Shown here: positions 1-5,153 of the stretch, piece by piece
Position numbering within the stretch: the stretch's first letter is position 1
How the letters are laid out: the number at the start of each line of letters is the position of its first letter
Assembly (NCBI GenBank): GCA_022712835.1
Contig: JAFLJU010000285.1
Location: 1-5,153, forward strand
DNA length: 5,153 bases
Reading direction: 5' to 3'
DNA from: Desulfobacteraceae bacterium
GTDB lineage: Bacteria > Desulfobacterota > Desulfobacteria > Desulfobacterales > Desulfobacteraceae
Program-made: the position numbers and the translations under genes
Notes under the pieces: model-generated
Database searches by the model: none
Told to the model about the DNA's origin: nothing
The model's input: the letters and a program-made list of their open reading frames with translations, nothing else

Positions 1-1293
1 GATCGTCTAATTAAAATTTTTAATCCATTTGAACAGACAGATATGTCCATAACAAGAAAATATGGGGGTACAGGACTTGGAACAACAATTTCAAAGCAGT
101 TTGTCGATTTAATGGGAGGGAAAATCTGGGCGGAAAGTGAACAAGGAAAGGGAAGCATATTTCACTTTATCATAAATATTGAACCAATTGATGATAAATC
201 GAATGAAGACATTGATTTATTAAATGAAACAAAAAGATCCCAACCAAGATTCCATCGCATTTTTAAGATACTCCTTGCAGAAGATACAGATTCGAGTGCC
301 ATTTTAGTCAAAACCCGCTTGGAACGTCAGGGGCACATTATTACGCGGGTTTGTAATGGCAGAGAGGCAGTTGATACGTTGAAAAAAGAGTTGTTTGATA
401 TCATTCTCATGGATGTACACATGCCTGAAATGGATGGACTTGAGGCGACAGAACTCATTCGCTCTTCAAAAAACGTTACAGCACAGCAAATCCCTATCAT
501 TGCACTAACCGCAAGTGTTATGGGAGATGAGATTAAACGATTTATAGCTGCCGGAATGGACTCTGTCGTGGCCAAGCCCATTGAATTTAAAAAATTGAAT
601 TCGATTATGAACTCCTTGGTTCCGAAAAATCAAGGGGTTAAAAAATCAGAAAAAAATATACCGATCGCTAGTTGCTATAAATCAAAAACACCAGAGATAA
701 AGGGTGTTGACTACCAAGCAGGCATAGCAAGATGGCAGGATCAAGAAATATACACAAACGCCCTAATTGAGTTCGCCAATCAATATAAAAAAAATTTTAA
801 CTCATTCTCTTTTTGGATCGATACCGACGAAATTGAACGAGCATACCTGGCCACTCATTCACTAAAAGGAGTGGCTGGAAATCTGTCAATAAATAAAGTG
901 GCTGATATCGCAGCAAATATTAACCTGGCACTCAAAAAAAAAGATATAAAAACGGCAAGAGAACAATCTGTTTTCTTAGAAACCGAACTGCGTTCTAGCA
1001 TTTCATCAATACTGGAATTGGAAACTATACACAAGACAGACACCTCTTTTAAAAAAAATGATCCAGAAAAGATAAGTTTGTTAATAAAAAAAATAATGGA
1101 CGTCTTTGATCAATTTACCCCCCATGATCTCAAACCACTTATGGAAGAACTGGAAACCTATATTCACATAGATCAGCTAAGGCCAATTATAAAAAATTCA
1201 GAAGACCTGGATTTTGATAGTGCAAAAAATCAATTAATGAAACTTGTCGAATCATTAAACTTGAATTTAGGAGACAACCATGCTTTTAAATAA
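1..1293 (+). CDS. Hybrid sensor histidine kinase, C-terminal part (HATPase end-REC-Hpt), 5' truncated by window edge
   Basis: The frame is open from base 1, so the true start lies upstream; the ATG at 43 lies inside the ATP-binding domain. Numbering from the first codon of the window, 430 residues are present. Residues 1-55 are the end of the HATPase domain, with F-box FNPF (7-10) and G2 box GGTGLG (22-27). A receiver follows at about 86-205: acidic pair E94-D95, phosphoacceptor D138 in LMDVHMPEMDG, T170 and K192. An Hpt domain spans about 236-340, with phosphoacceptor H286 in the motif HSLKGVAGN. A tail of about 75 residues after the Hpt contains DFDSAKNQLMKL; I cannot assign it a role. By family knowledge, such proteins autophosphorylate and pass phosphate His-Asp-His to a separate receiver. 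The sensor, any membrane segments and the HisKA domain are outside the window. The stop codon lies inside the next gene, a 14-base overlap, suggesting that the HD-GYP regulator is co-expressed and a likely target. Confidence 0.93.
   Translation, partial: DRLIKIFNPFEQTDMSITRKYGGTGLGTTISKQFVDLMGGKIWAESEQGKGSIFHFIINIEPIDDKSNEDIDLLNETKRSQPRFHRIFKILLAEDTDSSAILVKTRLERQGHIITRVCNGREAVDTLKKELFDIILMDVHMPEMDGLEATELIRSSKNVTAQQIPIIALTASVMGDEIKRFIAAGMDSVVAKPIEFKKLNSIMNSLVPKNQGVKKSEKNIPIASCYKSKTPEIKGVDYQAGIARWQDQEIYTNALIEFANQYKKNFNSFSFWIDTDEIERAYLATHSLKGVAGNLSINKVADIAANINLALKKKDIKTAREQSVFLETELRSSISSILELETIHKTDTSFKKNDPEKISLLIKKIMDVFDQFTPHDLKPLMEELETYIHIDQLRPIIKNSEDLDFDSAKNQLMKLVESLNLNLGDNHAFK
1269..1273 (+). 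promoter_or_regulatory. Ribosome binding site of the REC/HD-GYP gene
   Basis: AGGAG lies six bases before the ATG at 1280. It sits inside the end of the upstream kinase gene. This strong Shine-Dalgarno match supports the overlapping start at 1280 rather than a later one. Confidence 0.75.
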
Positions 1294-1642
1294 ATATCGA
1301 ATATTGGTTGTAGATGATGAAGCTAATAATAGAAAACTCCTTCTGCAGATTCTGAAAGATAATTATGCCCTAGCATTTGCAGTGAACGGAAAGCAAGCCG
1401 TTGAAGTAGCACAAAAAATCAAACCTGATCTTATTTTGTTGGATATTATGATGCCGGGGATGGATGGGTATGAAGTTTGTAGAAAAATAAAATCCGACCC
1501 TGAAATCTATAACATTCCAATTATTTTCACAACTGCCATGAATGAAATTGAAGATGAAACCCGCGGTTTTGAGGCGGGTTGCGTGGATTACATCACAAAA
1601 CCTATCTCAAAATCGCTTGTTTTGGCAAGAGTGGCTACACAT
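1280..1642 (+). repeat. Receiver-domain copy A, paralogous to 2386-2748
   Basis: This coding segment (residues 1-121) aligns without gaps to the first 121 residues of the downstream hybrid kinase. By hand count, 83 of 121 residues are identical. The DNA differs at many third codon positions, for example in the codons for [11 protein letters not shown]. This is a diverged gene-segment duplication, not a recent DNA repeat. Confidence 0.7.
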
Positions 1643-2299
1643 ATTATGCTGTATAACCAACATAAAGAGTGCGAGGCAGAGGTCATCCGGCGTACTGCCA
1701 TGTTCCAGGAAAGTCAAAAATCTGCAATCCATATGCTGGGAGAGGCCGGTCATTACAACGACGATGATACCGGGTGTCATATCTGGCGGATAGGAGCCTA
1801 TGCCGTTGCAATTGCCCGGGCATCAGGATGGCTCGTTGATAAGGCATCAGAGCTTAATTTAGCAGCCGCAATGCATGATACAGGCAAAATAGGCATACCG
1901 GATTCTGTGCTCAAAAAACCAGGAAAATTAGATAAGGAAGAGTGGAATGTTATGAAAACTCATACTACCATCGGGTATGATATCTTATCAAAAAGTGATA
2001 CCTCTTTTTTCCATTTGTCTGCACAAATTGCTTTAAGCCATCATGAAAAATGGAATGGCTCTGGATATCCTAACGGATTAAACGGTAAAAATATCCCCCA
2101 AGCAGCCCGTATAGTGGCCATATGTGATGTATTTGATGCCCTGACCATGAAACGTTCGTATAAGCCTGCCTGGTCAGTTGAAGACTCTTTTGCAGAAATT
2201 GAAAAAAATATAGGCACCCATTTTGATCCTGAACTTGCTGAATGTTTTATGAGGATTCAGCCAGAAATTATTGAAATCAAAAAAAGCTGGGAAAATTAA
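1280..2299 (+). CDS. Response regulator with receiver and HD-GYP domain; predicted cyclic-di-GMP phosphodiesterase
   Basis: This 339-residue cytoplasmic protein has a receiver at about 7-122 and an HD-GYP domain at about 146-335. Receiver landmarks are D12-D13, phosphoacceptor D55 (LLDIMMPGMDG), T85 and K107. The phosphohydrolase domain has H167 (DTGCH), H199-D200 in HDTGKIGIPD, H228 (KTHTTIG), H254-H255 and GYP 262-264 in HHEKWNGSGYP, and D283 in CDVFDAL. By family knowledge these residues bind two or three metals and hydrolyse c-di-GMP to pGpG and/or GMP, so activity is predicted to depend on receiver phosphorylation. Two details differ from the best-known motif: Asp163 stands where many members have Glu (ETGxH), and Asn259 replaces the usual Asp of HHExxDGxGYP. 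Both also occur, to my recollection, in otherwise intact subfamilies, so I expect activity. The start is supported by AGGAG six bases upstream; the gene overlaps the kinase before it by 14 bases. Confidence 0.94.
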   Translation: MLLNKYRILVVDDEANNRKLLLQILKDNYALAFAVNGKQAVEVAQKIKPDLILLDIMMPGMDGYEVCRKIKSDPEIYNIPIIFTTAMNEIEDETRGFEAGCVDYITKPISKSLVLARVATHIMLYNQHKECEAEVIRRTAMFQESQKSAIHMLGEAGHYNDDDTGCHIWRIGAYAVAIARASGWLVDKASELNLAAAMHDTGKIGIPDSVLKKPGKLDKEEWNVMKTHTTIGYDILSKSDTSFFHLSAQIALSHHEKWNGSGYPNGLNGKNIPQAARIVAICDVFDALTMKRSYKPAWSVEDSFAEIEKNIGTHFDPELAECFMRIQPEIIEIKKSWEN

Positions 2300-2385
2300 A
2301 TTTCAAGATGGCATCTGAAAGGATTTGACCAGCTCGGGATTAAAAATATTCATGACATCATTTTATCTTATTTGGAAAGGATCAC
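2300..2385 (+). other. Intergenic spacer between the HD-GYP gene and the hybrid kinase gene
   Basis: This 86-base gap is the largest non-coding stretch in the window. I see no hairpin followed by a T run that would mark a terminator. A TTGACC at 2325-2330 resembles a -35 element, but the best partner at proper spacing (TATTCA, 2347-2352) is poor. Continued transcription from the upstream genes is the simpler reading, though an internal promoter cannot be excluded. Confidence 0.5.
2374..2381 (+). promoter_or_regulatory. Ribosome binding site of the REC-HK-REC gene
   Basis: The purine run GGAAAGGA ends four bases before the ATG at 2386. It offers a Shine-Dalgarno match either as AAGGA at tight spacing or as the upstream GGAA at wider spacing, and supports this start. 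Confidence 0.6.
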
Positions 2386-2748
2386 ATGTCTAATAAGCAA
2401 TATCAAATACTCATTGTTGACGATGAAGCCAACAACAGAAAACTTCTTCATCAGATTCTAAAAGACAATTATCAATTGACCTTTTCAGTGGATGGGAAAC
2501 AAGCTCTCCAAATTGCAAAAAAGATCATTCCGGATTTAATTTTATTAGATATCATGATGCCGGAAATGGACGGATATGAAGTTTGTCAAAAACTTAAATC
2601 TGAGATAAAAACCAATAAAATCCCTGTTGTTTTCATAACGGCCATGGATGAAATTGAAGATGAAATGCGAGGCTTTGAAACAGGTTGTGTCGATTATATA
2701 ATCAAACCCTTCAGTCCACCAATCGTCATGGCAAGAGTTAAAACACAT
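2386..2748 (+). repeat. Receiver-domain copy B, paralogous to 1280-1642
   Basis: Residues 1-121 of the hybrid kinase match the N-terminal receiver of the HD-GYP protein at about 69% identity with no gaps. Similarity stops where the two proteins diverge into a coiled coil/kinase and an HD-GYP domain, consistent with one receiver having been joined to two different outputs. Confidence 0.7.
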
Positions 2749-4098
2749 TTAAAATTAAAAGAGGCTCTTGAGACAATGGCCTCACAGAATAAAAAACTTG
2801 AACTGGAGAAAAATAAAGTAACCCAAAACAATTTGGAGCTTGAGCATCGCGTCACTGAAAGAACTGCCCAGCTTGAATCAACAAATTTCAACTTACAGAA
2901 TACTCTTAAACAGGCACGGGATCTTGCAAAAAAAGCAGAAGCGGCAAATATCGCTAAAAGCCAATTCTTGGCTAACATGAGCCATGAAATCAGAACACCT
3001 ATGAATGGCATTATTGCTGCAACCAATCTTGCCCTATCCGAAGATTTAAAGCCAGAAATTGAAAACTATATTCGTATTGCTCATGATTCAGGACAATCTC
3101 TATTGAAAATAATCAATGATATACTGGATTTTTCGAAAATCGAATCTGGATATTTGGAAATCGAAAATTCACCCTTTGCCCTCAAAGAAACAATTGACCG
3201 TATTATTGAAATGTTATTTGCCCAGTTCAAAGAAAAAGGGATTGATCTTTCTTTGAAAATTGATCCAAACCTGCCGGAAATATTAGTGGGGGATTCAATA
3301 AGATTGCGGCAGGTCATTACGAACCTTGTTAACAATGCACTAAAGTTTACAAATACTGGCGGGCTTATAACACTAAGTGTGAATCAAAAAAAAGTAGGTG
3401 TTCATCATGGAAAAATCATGCTTGATTTTTATATAGAAGATACCGGGGTAGGAATAAAATCAAAACACTTGGATAATCTGTTCAACCCATTTACCCAAGC
3501 AGATCTCTCGTCCACTCGAAAATATGGTGGAACGGGTCTTGGGTTGAGTATATCAAAAAAAATAATTGAAAAGATGAATGGTGAAATTGATATAAAAAGT
3601 GAGTACGGGAAGGGGACAACTTTTCATTTTAACTGTCTTTTTGGATTGCCAACTAAAGAAATGAAAGAACAGCTAAATTGTAAGTCTGGTCAATCAAAGA
3701 ATGAAAAAAATATTATGCAATACAAAGAAAAAATCATTGGATCTCGGATTCTTGTTGCTGAAGACAATCCAGTTAATCAGCAGATAATTAAAATCATTCT
3801 CAAAAAAGCGAATTTAATTGTGGAAATCGCAAATAATGGCCTGGAAGCAATCGGTCTTTTAAAGGATGAAAAATTTGATGCCATACTTATGGATATTCAA
3901 ATGCCTAAAATGGATGGCCTCGAAGCAACTAAACGAATTAGAGAAATTCCTGATCATAAGAATCTTCCAATTATTGCGTTAACAGCAAATGCTATGGACA
4001 AAGATAAACAAATGTGCCGTTTAGCTGGAATGAACGATTTTATTACCAAACCAATAAACGCGGAAAAATTATTTAAAACTTTATCAGAACTGATTTAA
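2386..4098 (+). CDS. Cytoplasmic hybrid histidine kinase, REC-coiled coil-HisKA-HATPase-REC
   Basis: The protein has 570 residues and no membrane segment or signal peptide. Domains in order: receiver 7-122 (D12-D13, phosphoacceptor D55, T85, K107); a charged coiled-coil linker about 122-190; HisKA about 190-255 with phosphoacceptor H200 in [11 protein letters not shown]; HATPase about 300-418 with N box N313/N317, G1 box DTGVG (352-356), F box FNPF (366-369) and G2 box GGTGLG (381-386); and a second receiver about 453-570 (E459-D460, phosphoacceptor D503 in [12 protein letters not shown]533, K555). All residues needed for autophosphorylation and for both receivers are present. There is no PAS, GAF or periplasmic sensor, so input probably comes through phosphorylation of, or partner binding to, the first receiver. 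There is no Hpt, so onward transfer from D503 needs a separate Hpt protein, and the kinase encoded at the window start carries one. The first receiver closely matches that of the HD-GYP protein. The start is supported by GGAAAGGA just upstream. Confidence 0.95.
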   Translation: MSNKQYQILIVDDEANNRKLLHQILKDNYQLTFSVDGKQALQIAKKIIPDLILLDIMMPEMDGYEVCQKLKSEIKTNKIPVVFITAMDEIEDEMRGFETGCVDYIIKPFSPPIVMARVKTHLKLKEALETMASQNKKLELEKNKVTQNNLELEHRVTERTAQLESTNFNLQNTLKQARDLAKKAEAANIAKSQFLANMSHEIRTPMNGIIAATNLALSEDLKPEIENYIRIAHDSGQSLLKIINDILDFSKIESGYLEIENSPFALKETIDRIIEMLFAQFKEKGIDLSLKIDPNLPEILVGDSIRLRQVITNLVNNALKFTNTGGLITLSVNQKKVGVHHGKIMLDFYIEDTGVGIKSKHLDNLFNPFTQADLSSTRKYGGTGLGLSISKKIIEKMNGEIDIKSEYGKGTTFHFNCLFGLPTKEMKEQLNCKSGQSKNEKNIMQYKEKIIGSRILVAEDNPVNQQIIKIILKKANLIVEIANNGLEAIGLLKDEKFDAILMDIQMPKMDGLEATKRIREIPDHKNLPIIALTANAMDKDKQMCRLAGMNDFITKPINAEKLFKTLSELI

Positions 4099-4108
4099 TA
4101 ATGAATCA

Positions 4109-4114
4109 AAGGGA
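4109..4114 (+). promoter_or_regulatory. Ribosome binding site that decides the LOG gene start
   Basis: AAGGGA lies just before the ATG at 4119, leaving four bases between. The in-frame ATG at 4101 has no comparable purine-rich site upstream, so this element favours the later start. Confidence 0.55.
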
Positions 4115-4118
4115 ACCG

Positions 4119-4700
4119 ATGAAAAAAATATGTGTCTATTGCGGGTCAAGCCCTGGCCTGCGCCCTGAATATATCGCAGCGGCTCGGTTTTTAGCGGAAG
4201 AGTTATTGGCCCGGAACATCGGACTTATCTATGGCGGGGCCCATGTGGGTATCATGGGAGAAATTGCCGATACGGTTCTTTCCGGGGGAGGAGATGTCAC
4301 GGGTATCATCCCTAAGGCCCTGGTGGACCAGGAGGTATCCCACAAAGGTTTAACCGAGTTGATCATCGTTGATTCCATGCACGAACGCAAGGCCATGATG
4401 GCCGATCTATCAGATGGATTCATCGCCCTGCCCGGGGGGCTTGGGACCGTTGAAGAGCTATTTGAAGTATTGACCTGGGCCCAGTTAGGGTTTCACAAAA
4501 AGCCCTGTGGGCTTCTCAATGCAAGCGGCTACTATGACCATTTATCCGCATTTCTGGACCACAGTGTTTCAGAAGGGTTTGTCAAGGATGCCCACCGATC
4601 CATGCTCATGGTTGAAGAAAACCCCATCACACTTCTGGACCGGTTTGCCACCTATGAACCACCCCGGGTAAACAAATGGATTGGAAGGGAAGACACCTAA
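4119..4700 (+). CDS. LOG-family protein (TIGR00730 type), predicted nucleoside 5'-monophosphate phosphoribohydrolase
   Basis: The product is 193 residues from the chosen start, a normal length for the Lonely Guy family. It is a soluble Rossmann-like protein opening with MKKICVYCGSS, as family members typically do. Family signatures are GGAHVGIMG (about 39-47), the MHERK segment with R90 and K91, and the nucleotide-binding and catalytic motif PGGLGTVEE (105-113). LOG proteins cleave the N-glycosidic bond of cytokinin riboside monophosphates, or of AMP-like nucleotides, releasing base and ribose 5-phosphate. In most bacteria the physiological substrate is unclear, and such genes were often misannotated as lysine decarboxylases. 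An ATG at 4101 would add six residues (MNQREP), but the ribosome site and family alignment favour 4119. It begins 20 bases after the hybrid kinase stop and ends 12 bases before the TraB/GumN gene. Its GC content is clearly higher than that of the signalling genes, so a functional link with them is doubtful. Confidence 0.93.
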   Translation: MKKICVYCGSSPGLRPEYIAAARFLAEELLARNIGLIYGGAHVGIMGEIADTVLSGGGDVTGIIPKALVDQEVSHKGLTELIIVDSMHERKAMMADLSDGFIALPGGLGTVEELFEVLTWAQLGFHKKPCGLLNASGYYDHLSAFLDHSVSEGFVKDAHRSMLMVEENPITLLDRFATYEPPRVNKWIGREDT

Positions 4701-4705
4701 AAGGA
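4701..4705 (+). promoter_or_regulatory. Ribosome binding site of the TraB/GumN gene
   Basis: AAGGA directly follows the LOG stop codon and lies seven bases before the ATG at 4713. It supports translation of the downstream gene from the same transcript. Confidence 0.7.
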
Positions 4706-4712
4706 TACGCCC

Positions 4713-4805
4713 ATGGAAATCAAGCATCTGAAATTCAAACAATTTTGTGTCGAGACCTTTTGTTTTATTCTCCTGTTTATTCTCCTGGCCCTGACGGCCC
4801 ATGCC
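4713..4805 (+). other. Predicted Sec signal peptide of the TraB/GumN-family protein
   Basis: The segment encodes 31 residues with a positively charged start, a Leu/Ile/Phe-rich core and an Ala-His-Ala motif before Gly32. There is no lipobox: the cysteines at 12 and 17 lie before or in the core and not at the cleavage point. Cleavage by signal peptidase I after residue 31 is the likely outcome. Confidence 0.75.
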
Positions 4806-5153
4806 GGGTCTCCTGTGTGGAAAGTTAGCCGAGGGAACAGCCACTTCTATTTAGGGGGGACCATCCATATTCTGGGGGAATCAGACTATCCCCTGCCCCG
4901 GGCCTTTGATGCCGCTTACGGCAAATCGGACATCCTGGTCTTTGAGACGGATATCCAAAAAAGCCGTGATCCTAAATTTACAGAAACTTTTATGGCAAGG
5001 ATGGTTTATCCGGACAACCGAACGCTTAAAAAGTTAGTGAGACCTGGCACCTTCCAGGCGCTTAAAATTTTTACCGCGGATCGAAATATTCCGGTAGAAG
5101 CCATGAACAAATTCAAACCCGGCCTGGTCCTGATCACATTGACCCAGATTGAA
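4713..5153 (+). CDS. TraB/GumN-family protein, N-terminal part (3' end outside window)
   Basis: The frame is open from the ATG at 4713 to the last base, giving 147 residues with no stop; family members usually run near 280-300 residues, so about half is visible. Residues 1-31 form a signal peptide: lysines at 4, 7 and 9, a hydrophobic core at about 16-27 and an AHA cleavage site (29-31). The mature part starts near VWKVSRGNSHFYLGGTIH, typical of the TraB/PrgY/GumN family (PF01963), with the conserved GGTIH (48-52) and a Glu in LVFETD (E78). The family is proposed to be hydrolytic, and some eukaryotic relatives are described as metalloproteases, but the role in bacteria is poorly defined. The protein is predicted to be exported to the periplasm or remain membrane-anchored. 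It lies 12 bases after the LOG gene and shares its higher GC content, so the two probably form an operon. Confidence 0.88.
   Translation, partial: MEIKHLKFKQFCVETFCFILLFILLALTAHAGSPVWKVSRGNSHFYLGGTIHILGESDYPLPRAFDAAYGKSDILVFETDIQKSRDPKFTETFMARMVYPDNRTLKKLVRPGTFQALKIFTADRNIPVEAMNKFKPGLVLITLTQIE

Noticed and set aside
43..45. ATG as the start of the first gene
   Set aside because: The frame stays open back to base 1 and encodes the F-box FNPF of the HATPase domain before this ATG, so it is an internal Met.
1542..1793. Alternative plus-strand frame within the HD-GYP gene
   Set aside because: It overlaps conserved receiver and HD-GYP sequence in the wrong frame and shows no family motif.
2325..2352. 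Promoter-like TTGACC with TATTCA 16 bases downstream
   Set aside because: The -10 part matches only three of six consensus bases and sits in AT-rich DNA where such matches are common.
2300..2385. Terminator or riboswitch between genes 2 and 3
   Set aside because: I could not find a stable GC-rich stem followed by a T run, and the gap is too short for most riboswitches.
2694..3026. Open minus-strand frame inside the hybrid kinase gene
   Set aside because: It is antisense to conserved coiled-coil and HisKA sequence and resembles no protein family; it is a shadow of the real gene.
49..3546. Near-identical RKYGGTGLG motifs at about 55-81 and 3517-3543 as a possible repeat
   Set aside because: This is the conserved ATP-binding G2 box of hybrid histidine kinases; the similarity reflects family conservation rather than a DNA repeat.
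4101..4103. ATG as the start of the LOG gene
   Set aside because: It lacks a ribosome site and adds a non-family MNQREP extension; the ATG at 4119 has AAGGGA upstream and gives the usual MKKICVYCGSS start. It remains possible.
4569..4844. Open minus-strand frame across the LOG/TraB-GumN junction
   Set aside because: It lies opposite the LOG end, the ribosome site and the signal peptide of two well-supported genes and has no recognisable domain.

Overview
The window reads entirely on the + strand as five closely packed genes with no mobile element, RNA gene or CRISPR array that I can see. Regions 1-4098 hold three two-component signalling genes. First is the C-terminal part of a hybrid sensor histidine kinase with a receiver and an Hpt domain (1-1293, 5' end outside the window). 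Next is a receiver/HD-GYP response regulator, a predicted cyclic-di-GMP phosphodiesterase (1280-2299). Third is a cytoplasmic hybrid kinase, receiver-coiled coil-HisKA-HATPase-receiver (2386-4098). Regions 4119-5153 hold a LOG-family nucleotide phosphoribohydrolase (4119-4700) and the N-terminal half of an exported TraB/GumN-family protein (4713-5153, running off the window).

The organism is a Gram-negative-type bacterium. The dense hybrid-kinase/HD-GYP signalling and protein style fit a Desulfobacter-like deltaproteobacterium (Desulfobacterota). That placement is an impression from protein style, not a demonstrated result.

Together the first three genes look like the parts of one phosphorelay. 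The third-gene kinase has an ATPase, a phosphoacceptor His and two receivers but no Hpt and no visible sensor. The first-gene protein supplies an Hpt. The second gene supplies a receiver coupled to a c-di-GMP-degrading output. The receivers of genes 2 and 3 align without gaps over 121 residues at about 69% identity (hand count), which implies a local duplication. Genes 1 and 2 overlap by 14 bases, so they are probably translationally coupled.

Base composition changes sharply near 4100. Individual 60-base lines counted by hand in the signalling genes are about 28-38% GC, while two lines in the LOG gene are about 55% and 62%. The signalling block and the LOG-TraB/GumN pair therefore probably have different histories, although only 20 bases separate them. 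I see no wholly novel system here. The most notable points are the split-phosphorelay organisation, the receiver duplication and the composition boundary.
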